Assembly (NCBI RefSeq): GCF_000952685.1
Contig: NZ_JYHV01000004.1
Coordinates: 62,001-126,000, forward strand
Direction of reading: 5' to 3'
Source: Stutzerimonas stutzeri
GTDB lineage: Bacteria > Pseudomonadota > Gammaproteobacteria > Pseudomonadales > Pseudomonadaceae
Length of the DNA: 64,000 nucleotides
Part shown: positions 15,949 through 24,993 of the stretch, piece after piece
Layout of the letters: every line of letters starts with the position of its first letter
How positions within the stretch are numbered: position 1 is the first letter of the stretch
Notes under the pieces: model-generated
What the model saw: only the letters and a program-made list of their open reading frames with translations
Told to the model about the DNA's origin: nothing
Databases searched by the model: none
Program-made: the position numbers and the translations under genes

Positions 15949-16758
15949 TCAGTAGTAGACGCCCGGCACGGTCAGATCCACCGGTTTGCCGCCGACCCAC
16001 TTTTCGTATAGCTCGGCATAGCGCCCGGAGCGCACTTGCTGATTGACGAACAGATTCAGGTAATTGACCAGGCCATACTCGCTGCGCTTGGCGGCCAGCG
16101 ATACGTAGTCGATGACGTAGGGGGCGTCACCGGCGATCTTCAGACCCTTGTATTTGCCCGATTTGATGGTGGAAGCGGCGACGGTATTGGTGACCACCGT
16201 GGCGTCCACATGGCCCTGCGCGACCGCGAGAATGGTGTCGTTCTGCGACTGGTAGGCGCGGAAGCTGCCTTCGCCCCAACTCTTCACATCCTTCTCCAGC
16301 GCGATGGCTTCGAAGGTGCCGCTGGTGTTACCGACCGGGCGACCCTTGAGGTCGTCGTAGTCGTTGATGCCCGTCTCTTCGCGGGTCAGCACCACCATGT
16401 TGAAGGCGAAGTACGGAATGCTCATGCCGACCGTCTTGGCGCGCTCCAGGGTGTCCGAGGTGGAGGCGACGATCACGTCCGCGCGGCCCGAGACCAGCGC
16501 CGGGATTCGATCGGGGAAGGGTGTTTCAACCACTTCCGCATCGACTCCGAGGACCTTAGCCAGGTCGTTGCAATAGTCGACGTCGAAGCCAGCGGGCTTG
16601 TTGCCTTCATCGCGAAAGCCCATGGGTGGGAAGTCGAGGGTAACGGCGCAGCGCAGTTTGCCCGAGCCGATGATGTCGTCGAGCTTGTCGGCCTGGGCAA
16701 TGGAGGTTATGGAGGCGGCAAGCAGAGCGCTAACGGCCACAACTAGGGTTTTCTTCAT
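15949..16758 (-). CDS. Amino-acid ABC transporter periplasmic binding protein
   Basis: Family 3 solute-binding protein, 269 residues, with a signal peptide (MKKTLVVAVSALLAASITSIAQA, cleavage after AQA). The mature part begins with IIGSGKLRCAVTLDFPPMGF and has GFDVDYCNDLAKVLG, the usual amino acid ligand fold. First gene of the operon SBP-AcnX-permease-permease-ATPase-dehydratase. A CGTATACG box lies 59 bases upstream of the ATG. The ligand is probably a hydroxyproline isomer, by context. Confidence 0.93.
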   Translation of the reverse strand: MKKTLVVAVSALLAASITSIAQADKLDDIIGSGKLRCAVTLDFPPMGFRDEGNKPAGFDVDYCNDLAKVLGVDAEVVETPFPDRIPALVSGRADVIVASTSDTLERAKTVGMSIPYFAFNMVVLTREETGINDYDDLKGRPVGNTSGTFEAIALEKDVKSWGEGSFRAYQSQNDTILAVAQGHVDATVVTNTVAASTIKSGKYKGLKIAGDAPYVIDYVSLAAKRSEYGLVNYLNLFVNQQVRSGRYAELYEKWVGGKPVDLTVPGVYY

Positions 16759-16816
16759 ACAGTCCTCGTCGATGCGGTTGATCGTCCAGTTGATTCAAGC
16801 AGCTGTTTCGAGATTT

Positions 16817-16824
16817 CGTATACG
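16817..16824. promoter_or_regulatory. CGTATACG operator, copy 2 (ABC/AcnX operon)
   Basis: CGTATACG in the context ATTTCGTATACGTT, identical over at least 12 bases to the box upstream of lhpC. It sits in the 268-base gap between the AraC gene and the binding protein gene. A likely operator for the island's GntR regulator. No other feature was recognised in this gap. Confidence 0.7.
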
Positions 16825-17026
16825 TTATCCGCAGAGCAATAGCCGTGCCGGTCGATCCAAGCGCGACCGGCGGGCTGACCAAGTAGCCAGTAGTCTTGCC
16901 GTAAGGCGCGATCTAGAGCCGAAAGCTCTGGGGTGCCTCGAGCCATGGGAGCGAAGCGACCGTTCGTCGGATTCTGCGCGGACACGATGCACGCTGGGCT
17001 CGTCTGCTACAAATGGGAGCAGCGCG

Positions 17027-17794
17027 TTACCAAGTTGCCCGATGGTTGGTCGGGAGTGCGTCTCGATAGGCGCTGGGGGACAGGCCGGTCAGCGCACGGA
17101 ACTGGCGGCTGAAAGCGCTGTGATCGGTATAACCGCAACGCAGGGCTATCTCGGTGATGGGCAGCGCTCCGCTAAGCAGCTCGGTTGCGGCGTCCAGCCG
17201 GGCCTTGTGGATCATCTGCCGAGGGGTGAGGCGGAATATCCGTTTGCACATTCGCTCCAGCTGCGCGACCGATAGTCCGGCGATGGTGGTCAGCTCCGAC
17301 AGCCTGATGGGGCGGAAATGGTTTGCACGGATATGGGCGTCCACTGCGGCGAGCTTGAGGTAGGCGGGGTTGTTGGCCTCAGGCGCCTGAAGGTCGATGG
17401 ACACCCCGGCCATACCGATGATCGTGCCGTCGGGATCGCGTAGTGCCAGTTTGTGTGTCATGCACCAGCCCGGCTGCCGGCCCGGGTAAAGGTGCAGCTC
17501 CAGTTGATCCTGCAGGCGCAGCCCCTGGCTGAGCACACGGCGGTCCTGGTTGGTGTATTGAGCACCGAAGCCGGAGGGGAAAACCTGCTCGGCGGTCAGG
17601 CCCAGCAGCGCATTCGGCTCGCGATGCCCGCAGCGTTCGGCCAGCGTGCGGTTGGCCAGGCTGTAGCGAGCGTCGGTGTCCTTGATGAAAAACACCACCT
17701 CGGGCATGGCGTCAAGCAAGGGTGCGATCAGCTTCAGGCTGGCCAGCAATGTGGGCAGATCCGCGGGTGTGTCGGTCGAAAGCAGGGAGTGCAT
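17027..17794 (-). CDS. AraC-family regulator with N-terminal PAS-like domain (LhpR-like)
   Basis: 255-residue regulator. The N-terminal half (about 20-135) reads as a PAS sensor (LDAMPEVVFFIKDTDARYSLANRTLAER, IIGMAGVSIDLQ), and the C-terminal ~100 residues are an AraC/XylS DNA-binding domain (LPITEIALRCGYTDHSAFSRQFRALTGLSPSAYR). It lies 65 bases after lhpE in the same direction. In P. aeruginosa an AraC-type activator, LhpR, controls hydroxyproline genes, so this is a plausible counterpart. The ATG at 17794 is the only good start; its ribosome site is weak. Confidence 0.85.
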   Translation of the reverse strand: MHSLLSTDTPADLPTLLASLKLIAPLLDAMPEVVFFIKDTDARYSLANRTLAERCGHREPNALLGLTAEQVFPSGFGAQYTNQDRRVLSQGLRLQDQLELHLYPGRQPGWCMTHKLALRDPDGTIIGMAGVSIDLQAPEANNPAYLKLAAVDAHIRANHFRPIRLSELTTIAGLSVAQLERMCKRIFRLTPRQMIHKARLDAATELLSGALPITEIALRCGYTDHSAFSRQFRALTGLSPSAYRDALPTNHRATW

Positions 17795-17859
17795 CGGGCG
17801 CGCTACGAGCAGGGGAAGCCCGAGGATACGATCGACAACCGGCGAATGGTAGGCATGGC

Positions 17860-19137
17860 TCAGGACTGTGTCTGGTGCGGGTCCGTCTGTTCGCCTTCGG
17901 CCAGGGCCATGAGCGTACCGATGCGCGCCGGACTGATCGGCTGGCGCGGTTTTGGCGGCTGCCAGCCGAACAGGAAGTCGCTGGCTGCACCGCAGATGCG
18001 CCCTTGGCAGGCGCCCATGCCGCACCGACTCTCCAGCTTGGCCTCGACCCAACTGCCGTGGCTGGCCATCGCCGAGTAGGGCACGTCCTCGCAGCGGCAT
18101 ACCAGCGTGTCGGGAGCGGCCAGCGTCTTCAGCCGCTCGTTCAGCCGGAAGGTTTGCCCCAGCAACTCGGCAAAGGCCTGCCAGCGTTGTCGCTCGGCGA
18201 ATCTCGCCTTGGCCCGCCCGAGATCTCCGATAGCGGTGTAGCCGGCGATGCTGCCCTCGACCAGCGCCAGTTCGCTGCCGCCGAAGCCGGTGCATTCGCC
18301 GGCTGCGAAATGATCCGCCAGGCTCGTAGCCTGATAGGCGTCGACTCGAAGGGAGCGCTCGGCGAGGGCACAACCTAGTACCTGACCGAGCTCGGTGTTA
18401 GGGATCAGGCCGAAGCCACAGGCCAGACGGTCGCAGGCGATTTCCGAAACTTTGCCGTTTTGGCTCAGGCGTACCGCTTCCAGGCGCTCGGTGCCCAGTG
18501 CCGCCAGCACCTGCGTGCTACTGCGATAGTGCGCATCGCTCAACGTGATTGCCTGCAGGGCCTTACCTGGCCAGCGTGGTAAACGAGCGACGAAACCGGC
18601 GAGTGCCGTCAGTGGCGCCTGCTCGGCAATGCGCAGCAAGTGCGCGCCGGCACGTTTGGCGGTGGCCGCGCTGGCCAGCAGGAGCGGACCGCTGCCGGCG
18701 ATCACCAGGCGTTGAGTGGTCACTGGCATGCCACCCTTGATCAGCGCCTGCAGCCCACCGGCGCCGGTCACGCCGGGCAACGTCCAGCCGGGAAAAGGCA
18801 GCAGCAGCTCGCGCGCGCCGGTGCAGAGGATCAATTTGTCGTAGCTGACGAGATGTCCCTGTTGCGCATCTTCGAGGAGCAATCGTTTGTCGCCGGGTGC
18901 CGCGATCACCCGTACGCCATTGCACAGCTCGATATTCGCGGCGTCCGCCAACGCCTGTCGCTGCTGCCGAGCCATGGCGGGCAACTGGGCCTGCGGCCCG
19001 TCACGCCAGATCTGTCCGCCCGGGACGGGATTGTCGTCGAGGATCGCGACACTCGCGCCGCTGGGCGCGGCGGCCAGGGCGGCGGACATTCCGGCAGGGC
19101 CGGCGCCGACAATGAGAATGTCGTAATGCGATTTCAT
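17860..19137 (-). CDS. lhpE: D-hydroxyproline dehydrogenase, FAD/NAD-binding alpha-type subunit
   Basis: 425-residue flavoprotein of the pyridine-nucleotide-disulphide oxidoreductase type, similar to HcnB/OoxA. It has an N-terminal dinucleotide fold (DILIVGAGPAGMSAALAAA) and a C-terminal BFD-like [2Fe-2S] motif (CRCEDV... RCGMGACQGRICG). It overlaps the 2Fe-2S gene by 4 bases (ATGA). With lhpB and lhpF it should form the heteromeric enzyme oxidising cis-4-hydroxy-D-proline, passing electrons to the respiratory chain. Gene order epimerase-lhpB-lhpF-lhpE matches the P. aeruginosa lhpABFE set, as I recall it. Confidence 0.88.
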   Translation of the reverse strand: MKSHYDILIVGAGPAGMSAALAAAPSGASVAILDDNPVPGGQIWRDGPQAQLPAMARQQRQALADAANIELCNGVRVIAAPGDKRLLLEDAQQGHLVSYDKLILCTGARELLLPFPGWTLPGVTGAGGLQALIKGGMPVTTQRLVIAGSGPLLLASAATAKRAGAHLLRIAEQAPLTALAGFVARLPRWPGKALQAITLSDAHYRSSTQVLAALGTERLEAVRLSQNGKVSEIACDRLACGFGLIPNTELGQVLGCALAERSLRVDAYQATSLADHFAAGECTGFGGSELALVEGSIAGYTAIGDLGRAKARFAERQRWQAFAELLGQTFRLNERLKTLAAPDTLVCRCEDVPYSAMASHGSWVEAKLESRCGMGACQGRICGAASDFLFGWQPPKPRQPISPARIGTLMALAEGEQTDPHQTQS

Positions 19138-19370
19138 GGACGGGTTTCCACATTCATGCCAGCGAGACAGGGCGTCTGGCAGGCCAGTCGGCGCTGGCCG
19201 TCGATACTGACCCGACATTCCTGACAGATGCCCATGCCGCACAGCGGCGCGCGGCGTTCGCCGGATACCGAGGTGCGGCTGCTACCGTCGCCGCCCAGAT
19301 ACAGCGCCGCGGCCACCGTGGTGCCGGGTGCGACCTGCAGCACGCGACCGTCGAGCGTGATTTCAATCAT
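19134..19370 (-). CDS. lhpF: D-hydroxyproline dehydrogenase, small [2Fe-2S] subunit
   Basis: 78-residue ferredoxin-like protein of the HcnA/SoxX type. The cluster ligands are visible as C-x4-C-x2-C in LCGMGICQECRVS, followed by a fourth Cys in LACQTPC. It is embedded between the two flavoprotein subunit genes with ATGA overlaps on both sides, which indicates a translationally coupled complex. It should transfer electrons between the FAD subunits. Confidence 0.9.
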   Translation of the reverse strand: MIEITLDGRVLQVAPGTTVAAALYLGGDGSSRTSVSGERRAPLCGMGICQECRVSIDGQRRLACQTPCLAGMNVETRP

Positions 19371-20512
19371 GACCCAGGCCTCCAGGCGGCAGTGGCAGAT
19401 GTCGATGGCCTGTCTGATGACTGATGAAAGCGCGCTGGGCTGTAGGGCTCGATGGCCAGTGCGGGCTGTCTGCCCAGCAACTGTGCGACCAGCAATTCGG
19501 CCGTGCCGGGTGCCGTGGTCACACCCAGCCCCTCATGGCCGACAGCCAGCCACAGGCCCGGCTGCTGCGGATGCTCACCCACCAGCGGCAAGCCATCCGG
19601 GCTCGCCGCGCGAAAACCGGTCCAGCTGCGAATGGCGTTCAACCGGGCCAGGCCGGGCATGAAGTCGACGGCGCGCTTGAGCATTCGCGCCAGCATCCAG
19701 CTGTCGATCTCCGGATCGCGGGTGCCGAACTGCCGCGAAGAGCCGATGAACAATTGCCCGGTCGGGCGCGGCTGAATGTTGCAGGCCACTGATGGCCCTT
19801 GGGCGTTGTGGGCGCTGGTGACATAGCCCAGTTCGACCAGCGTGTGACTGACCTTGCCGGGGTAGCGGTCGGTGATCAGCAGGTGGCCTTTCTTCGGCTG
19901 GATCGGCAGCTCTGGGCAGAGTTCGGTCGCGTCAATCCCGTTGGCCAGCACCACTGCCTGTGCGTGCAGGAGGCTGCCGTCGCTCAGCTCGACCTGTTGG
20001 CCCTGTAGGCCCGTCACGCACGCCCGCCGCTGAACGATGCGCTTGCCGCCCTGCGCGATCAGCCAGCGCGCCGCGTTGGGCGCATAGAGAATGCCGTCGC
20101 CGCTGACTTTCAAGGCGCCATGCAGCCCACTGTGCAGTTCGGGTTCGGCTGCTCGGAGCGCTGCGCCGCCCAACAATTCGCAGCTCATGCCCTGTTCCGA
20201 CAAGGTCTTGAGTTTGTGTTCGGCTACCGCCATTTCGTCATCGCTGGCGGCGAGCCAGAGGGTACCGTTGTTGCGATAGCCGCAGCTTTCGTCCATCACC
20301 CGGCCCAACTCCCGCCAACGCTGGATCGAAAAGTCACTCAGCGCCAACTCGGCCGGGTTGTCATCCAGCACCACCAGATGGCCCATGCCGGCCGCCGTCG
20401 CGCCGCTGCGCTGGGCGTCCAATAGCAGCACATCGAGGCCGTTGGCGGCCAGTTCGTGGGCGCAGGCGGCGCCGATGATGCCGGCGCCAATGATGATCAC
20501 ATCCGCATTCAC
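19367..20512 (-). CDS. lhpB: D-hydroxyproline dehydrogenase, D-amino-acid-oxidase-like subunit
   Basis: 381-residue FAD protein of the DAAO/glycine oxidase/HcnC family. The N-terminal dinucleotide motif is [17 protein letters not shown], and conserved C-terminal elements are [22 protein letters not shown] and [19 protein letters not shown]. This is the catalytic subunit for oxidation of cis-4-hydroxy-D-proline to the cyclic imine used by LhpC. The GTG start at 20512 overlaps the lhpA stop (GTGA), and the end overlaps lhpF, so the four genes are translationally coupled. Confidence 0.9.
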   Translation of the reverse strand: MNADVIIIGAGIIGAACAHELAANGLDVLLLDAQRSGATAAGMGHLVVLDDNPAELALSDFSIQRWRELGRVMDESCGYRNNGTLWLAASDDEMAVAEHKLKTLSEQGMSCELLGGAALRAAEPELHSGLHGALKVSGDGILYAPNAARWLIAQGGKRIVQRRACVTGLQGQQVELSDGSLLHAQAVVLANGIDATELCPELPIQPKKGHLLITDRYPGKVSHTLVELGYVTSAHNAQGPSVACNIQPRPTGQLFIGSSRQFGTRDPEIDSWMLARMLKRAVDFMPGLARLNAIRSWTGFRAASPDGLPLVGEHPQQPGLWLAVGHEGLGVTTAPGTAELLVAQLLGRQPALAIEPYSPARFHQSSDRPSTSATAAWRPGS

Positions 20513-21507
20513 GGATGAATGCCCCAGGCGAAGGGGTCGTCGTCCTCGATCAGCAAGGTGGCTTCGGCGCTCAGGTGCGCGCGGCCGCGGATGGTCGGCA
20601 CGATACGCTCGCCGTCCGACTCGTAACTGGCCGTGAATTCGCTGCCGATGACGCTGGCCTGGCGCCAGGTTTCGCCGGGTTGCAGCTTGCCGTCCGCCGC
20701 GAGACACGCCAGCTTGGCGCTGGTGCCCGTACCGCAGGGCGAACGGTCATAGGCCTTGCCGGGGCACAGGACGAAGTTACGACTGTCGGCTTGCGGCGAA
20801 GCTGCCGCGCTCGAGCGGTCGTCGCTTGCCGGTGAAACGCCCGGCTGGCTACTCGCCTCGTCGGGCTCGGCAAACAGCTCGATATGGTCGATTTCGCCGC
20901 CGTCTTCGCCACGTACGCCCTGTGCTTCCAGGGCCTGGCGCACCGCCCAAGTATAGGCCGTGAGCGCCTCGATGTTGTCGCCGGCGATGCGTTGGTCGTG
21001 CTCGGCGATGAGGAAGAACCAGTTACCACCCCAGGCGATATCGCCGGTCACCGTGCCGAGGCCTGGCACCTCGACGCTTACGGCCTTGCGGTAGCGATAG
21101 GCGGGGACGTTGCGCACGCTCACCGATCGGTCTTCATGCAGGGTCGCCTGCACCGTACCCACCGGCGTCTCGATGCGGTGAACGCCGGGCTGGATGCGTC
21201 CTAGATGCGCCAGCGACACCACCAGGCCGATGGTGCCGTGGCCGCACATGCCCAGGTAGCCGCTGTTGTTGAAGAAGATCACGCCGGCGCAGGCCGTTGG
21301 GTCTACTGGCTCGCAAAGCAGTGCGCCGACCAACACGTCGTTGCCACGGGGTTCGAGCATGGTTGCCGCACGCCAGTGATCATGCTGTTCGGCAAGCACT
21401 CGACGACGCTCGGCCATGCTGCCAGCCCCGAGCTCAGGAAAACCATCGATGACCAGCCGAGTCGGTTCGCCACCGGTGTGGCTGTCGAGAACCTGAATGC
21501 GCTTCAT
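20509..21507 (-). CDS. lhpA: 4-hydroxyproline 2-epimerase
   Basis: 332-residue proline-racemase-fold enzyme that converts trans-4-hydroxy-L-proline to cis-4-hydroxy-D-proline. Both catalytic cysteines are present: Cys88 (GMCGHGTIG) and Cys258 ([12 protein letters not shown]). It is roughly 20 residues longer than typical bacterial 4-hydroxyproline epimerases because of a Ser/Ala/Asp-rich insertion at about 214-241. The ATG at 21507 was chosen because the protein then begins with the conserved [17 protein letters not shown]. It lies 52 bases downstream of the GntR gene, same strand. Confidence 0.93.
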   Translation of the reverse strand: MKRIQVLDSHTGGEPTRLVIDGFPELGAGSMAERRRVLAEQHDHWRAATMLEPRGNDVLVGALLCEPVDPTACAGVIFFNNSGYLGMCGHGTIGLVVSLAHLGRIQPGVHRIETPVGTVQATLHEDRSVSVRNVPAYRYRKAVSVEVPGLGTVTGDIAWGGNWFFLIAEHDQRIAGDNIEALTAYTWAVRQALEAQGVRGEDGGEIDHIELFAEPDEASSQPGVSPASDDRSSAAASPQADSRNFVLCPGKAYDRSPCGTGTSAKLACLAADGKLQPGETWRQASVIGSEFTASYESDGERIVPTIRGRAHLSAEATLLIEDDDPFAWGIHP

Positions 21508-21559
21508 AGCCGCCCTGCCTGTATGGGGAATGAGTGACAAGCATCCATCGGCGGCCTGC

Positions 21560-22306
21560 TTACGGCTTGAACGTTTTCGCCTGCGTGGATGACGAAATCG
21601 GCACAGGCCAGACGGGTGTTTCGATACCGGTCCAGCGGTGGCCATGAGGCAGATGCTCGAACAACGCCCGACACACACCGATGATGTGACGTTCGATCAG
21701 TTCCGCACACAGGTCTACATCACCGCTGCGACAGGCACGGAGGATTTCGCGATGTTCCAGGTCGGCGCCGTGTTTGCCTTCATGAATGCTCATCTGTACC
21801 CGCAGGTAGCGCTCGACCTTGTCATGGATGGAGCGGATCAACTGCATCATGAACGGGCGCTGCGCCGGCCCGTAGAGGCAGGCATGAAAGGCCCAATTCA
21901 ATTCGGCCCAGCGCGCGGCGTTGTCTTCATGCACGAATTCGGCACAGATCGACTCGGCTTCGGCAAAGGTGGCGTCGTTCATGTTCGGCACGGCGAGGCG
22001 GATGATCTGGGTCTCCATCAGCACTCGCACTTCGAATATCTGCGCGAGTTCCGGCTCGGTGAGCACGGTCACGACCGCGCCCTTGTTGCGCTGGAACGAC
22101 ACCAACCCTTCGGCTTCCAGACGTTTGAGCGCTTCGCGCACCGGGATCTTGCTGACATTGAACAGGCGCGCCACATCATCCTGACGCACCGGCTCGCCCT
22201 CGGCGAACTGGCCGCTGATAATCGCCTCGCGCAGGTGCTTGGCAATCACTTCGGAAGCCGAGGGGACGATACCGAGGTTCGGTGCGTTGAAGGAATTGAG
22301 CGGCAC
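21560..22306 (-). CDS. GntR-family (FCD) transcriptional regulator of the hydroxyproline island
   Basis: 248-residue regulator. The winged helix-turn-helix is near residues 17-80 ([41 protein letters not shown]), followed by an FCD all-helical ligand domain ([35 protein letters not shown]). An ORF start at 22357 is possible, but it would place the CGTATACG box in the coding region, so I prefer GTG 22306 at the conserved domain boundary. It probably autoregulates and controls all three island operons. Ligand unknown; a hydroxyproline pathway intermediate is the natural guess. Confidence 0.85.
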   Translation of the reverse strand: MPLNSFNAPNLGIVPSASEVIAKHLREAIISGQFAEGEPVRQDDVARLFNVSKIPVREALKRLEAEGLVSFQRNKGAVVTVLTEPELAQIFEVRVLMETQIIRLAVPNMNDATFAEAESICAEFVHEDNAARWAELNWAFHACLYGPAQRPFMMQLIRSIHDKVERYLRVQMSIHEGKHGADLEHREILRACRSGDVDLCAELIERHIIGVCRALFEHLPHGHRWTGIETPVWPVPISSSTQAKTFKP

Positions 22307-22346
22307 AGCAATGAACTCTGGATGACGGGGGATGAGCGGAGAATAT

Positions 22347-22354
22347 CGTATACG
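22347..22354. promoter_or_regulatory. CGTATACG operator, copy 3 (gntR-lhpABFE unit)
   Basis: CGTATACG in the context ATATCGTATACGCAA, about 41 bases upstream of the preferred gntR start. The core is identical to copies at 10989 and 16817; flanks are less conserved. Its position suggests autoregulation of gntR and control of the lhpA-lhpB-lhpF-lhpE-araC genes read from the same direction. Confidence 0.65.
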
Positions 22355-22414
22355 CAAATCCGCTTCACGTTTTCCGATAAAGGGCCGGGCGCCGCCAGCG
22401 GCCTCTCGAATGCA

Positions 22415-23359
22415 TTATGGGTTGCCTGCGCTGAACTGACGTTCCAGTGCGTTGATCCGCTGCCGTTCGGTACGAGCGAAGGCGAAGAAGGTTTGCGCCA
22501 CGGGTGACAGGTATTTTCCGCGCGGGTGCACCAGGCACCAGCTGCGCATCAACGGCAACTCTTCGACGGGTAGCTCGCAGAGCACGCCGGCCTTCAGTTC
22601 ACGGAGTACCGCATGTCTTGGCAGCAGCGCCAAGCCGAGCCCGGCTAGTACGGCTTCACGCTGCGCCTCCAGTGAGCCGAGCTCCATGGTCTGGGCGAAA
22701 TGAGCGCGTTTCTGGTCGCAATAACGCTCGGTGGCTCGGCGGGTGCCGGAGCCGGACTCACGGATCAGCAATGGCCAAACGGTAAGGTCCTGCAATGTCA
22801 GCGCCGCTTTGCTGCACAGCGGATGGCCTGCTGGCGCGACGGCAATGATGGCGTTGTCCAGGAAGGGCAGGAATTCGAGATCCATATCCGCCGGCACCTG
22901 GGAGATGAGCAGCAGGTCGTCGCGGTTGGCGCTCAATCGATGAATCGCCTCGGCGTGGTTGACCACCACCAACTGCAGGCTGACCTCAGGGTGCAATTGA
23001 CGAAACGAGGCGAACAGGTGAGGTGCGAAGTACATGGCGCTCGATTCCACCGCCAGTTTCAGCTGGCCCTGCAATGAGCCCTGTAACGTCGACAGCTGCA
23101 TGTCGAGGCTTTCCAACCTGCCGAATATATCTTCGCTGGTGCGCCTGAGCGCTTCGGCGGCCTCGGTCAGATAGAGCTTCTTGCCCGAATACTCGAAGAG
23201 CGGTTGGCCCAGCAGTTCTTCCAGCTGGCGAATCTGCAGGCTGACGGCTGGCTGGGTCAGGGCCATCTGCTCGGCTGCACGGCTGTAGGAGTGGTTGTCG
23301 CACACCGCTCGGAACACGCGTAGCTGGCGCAGGGTCATGCGCATCAGTGACTTTCTCAT
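22415..23359 (-). CDS. pycR: LysR-family regulator PycR
   Basis: 314-residue LysR-type regulator. N-terminal winged helix: LRQLRVFRAVCDNHSYSRAAEQ (about 10-31) and LTQPAVSLQIRQLEELLGQPLFE. The C-terminal effector domain follows. It is divergent from pycA with 208 bases between them, the arrangement of PA5437/PA5436 in P. aeruginosa, where the regulator is named PycR. The start could also be the Met at 23344; the protein fold does not depend on it. Confidence 0.88.
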   Translation of the reverse strand: MRKSLMRMTLRQLRVFRAVCDNHSYSRAAEQMALTQPAVSLQIRQLEELLGQPLFEYSGKKLYLTEAAEALRRTSEDIFGRLESLDMQLSTLQGSLQGQLKLAVESSAMYFAPHLFASFRQLHPEVSLQLVVVNHAEAIHRLSANRDDLLLISQVPADMDLEFLPFLDNAIIAVAPAGHPLCSKAALTLQDLTVWPLLIRESGSGTRRATERYCDQKRAHFAQTMELGSLEAQREAVLAGLGLALLPRHAVLRELKAGVLCELPVEELPLMRSWCLVHPRGKYLSPVAQTFFAFARTERQRINALERQFSAGNP

Positions 23360-23423
23360 GGGGCCTCTAGCGGTTCTCGTCTGCGGATATCGGTTGCGAA
23401 TGAAGGACGTTCGGCACAGTTGT

Positions 23424-23439
23424 ATAAGTCAAAGCTTAT
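23424..23439. promoter_or_regulatory. Candidate LysR-type operator between pycR and pycA
   Basis: ATAAG-N6-CTTAT, a 5-bp-arm inverted repeat in the otherwise plain 208-base pycR/pycA intergenic region, 65 bases upstream of the pycR start and 128 bases upstream of pycA. LysR-type regulators usually bind short AT-rich dyads of this kind between themselves and a divergent target. Proposed from position and symmetry only. Confidence 0.4.
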
Positions 23440-23567
23440 GCCTGACCAAACAATTATTCATTTTCGGTAATTGCTGCGCAAAGGGTAGGGTAAAACACAT
23501 CGCCTGAAGCGGCGTAATCACACGGTCCGACACGGGACCGCCTGCTCACTGATCCGAGGGACGAAGC

Positions 23568-24983
23568 GTGATCAAGAAGCTGCTGATCGCCAACCGCGGG
23601 GAAATTGCCGTCCGCATCGTGCGGGCTTGCGCAGAAATGGGAGTGCGCTCGGTGGCGGTGTTTGCCGAACCCGATCGCCACGCGTTGCACGTCAAACGTG
23701 CCGACGAGGCCTATTTCATTGGCGAAGATCCGCTGGCGGGTTACCTGAACCCGCGCAAGCTGGTCAACCTGGCTGTGGAAACCGGCTGCGACGCCTTGCA
23801 TCCGGGCTATGGTTTTCTGTCGGAAAACGCTGAGCTGGCGGAAATCTGCGCCGAGCGCGGCATCCGCTTCGTCGGCCCCAGCGCCGAAGTGATTCGCCGT
23901 ATGGGCGACAAGACCGAGGCGCGCCGAAGCATGATCAAGGCCGGCGTGCCGGTCACCCCGGGCACCGAAGGTAACGTGGCGGATGTCCGTGAGGCACTGA
24001 GCGAGGCCGAACGCATCGGCTATCCGGTCATGCTCAAAGCCACCTCCGGTGGCGGCGGTCGCGGTATCCGTCGCTGCAATTCGCGCGAGGAGCTTGAGCA
24101 GGCCTACCCACGGGTGATCTCCGAGGCGACCAAAGCGTTCGGTTCGGCGGACGTGTTCCTGGAAAAGTGCATCGTTGAGCCCAAACACATCGAGGCTCAG
24201 GTGCTGGCTGATTCGTTCGGCAATACCGTGCACCTGTTCGAGCGCGACTGCTCGATCCAGCGACGTAACCAGAAGCTTATCGAGATCGCACCGAGCCCAC
24301 AGCTCACGCCCGAACAGCGTGCCTATATCGGCGACCTGGCGGTGCGCGCGGCCAAGGCGGTGGGCTATGAGAACGCCGGCACCGTGGAGTTCCTGCTCGC
24401 CGACGGCGAGGTGTATTTCATGGAGATGAACACCCGGGTGCAGGTGGAGCACACCATCACCGAGGAAATCACCGGCATCGACATCGTCCGTGAGCAGATC
24501 CGCATCGCCTCCGGTCTGCCGCTTTCGGTCAAGCAGGAAGACATCCAGTACCGCGGTTTCGCCCTGCAGTTCCGCATCAATGCGGAGGAGCCGCGCAACA
24601 ACTTCCTGCCCTGCTTCGGCAAGATCACTCGCTACTACGCTCCCGGCGGGCCAGGCGTGCGCACCGACACGGCGATCTATACCGGTTACACCATTCCGCC
24701 GTATTACGACTCCATGTGTCTGAAGCTGATCGTCTGGGCGCTGACCTGGGAAGAGGCGCTGGCGCGCGGCTCGCGTGCGCTGGATGACATGCGTGTACAG
24801 GGCGTGAAGACCACCGCCAGCTACTACCAGAAAATTCTGGAAAACCCGGATTTCCGCAGCGGGCAGTTCAACACCAGCTTCGTCGATAACCATCCGGAAT
24901 TGCTGAACTACTCGATCAAACGCAAGCCGGGCGAACTGGCCCTGGCCATCGCCGCCGCCATCGCCGCCCACGCAGGCCTGTGA
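23568..24983 (+). CDS. pycA: Pyruvate carboxylase subunit A (biotin carboxylase)
   Basis: 471-residue ATP-grasp biotin carboxylase, which carboxylates the biotin on subunit B. Motifs include ANRGEIAVRIVRAC (N-terminus), KATSGGGGRGIRRC (glycine-rich ATP loop, about 158-171) and MEMNTRVQVEHTITE (about 285-299). The GTG start at 23568 has GAGGGA just upstream. It is followed 10 bases later by the B subunit, so this is the two-subunit anaplerotic enzyme of pseudomonads rather than the acetyl-CoA carboxylase subunit AccC. Confidence 0.93.
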   Translation: MIKKLLIANRGEIAVRIVRACAEMGVRSVAVFAEPDRHALHVKRADEAYFIGEDPLAGYLNPRKLVNLAVETGCDALHPGYGFLSENAELAEICAERGIRFVGPSAEVIRRMGDKTEARRSMIKAGVPVTPGTEGNVADVREALSEAERIGYPVMLKATSGGGGRGIRRCNSREELEQAYPRVISEATKAFGSADVFLEKCIVEPKHIEAQVLADSFGNTVHLFERDCSIQRRNQKLIEIAPSPQLTPEQRAYIGDLAVRAAKAVGYENAGTVEFLLADGEVYFMEMNTRVQVEHTITEEITGIDIVREQIRIASGLPLSVKQEDIQYRGFALQFRINAEEPRNNFLPCFGKITRYYAPGGPGVRTDTAIYTGYTIPPYYDSMCLKLIVWALTWEEALARGSRALDDMRVQGVKTTASYYQKILENPDFRSGQFNTSFVDNHPELLNYSIKRKPGELALAIAAAIAAHAGL

Positions 24984-24993
24984 GGAACGAACC

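Noticed and set aside
16755-16985. 76-codon minus-strand open frame over the second CGTATACG box
   Set aside because: No motif, covers the promoter region of the binding protein operon and overlaps its start; treated as spurious.
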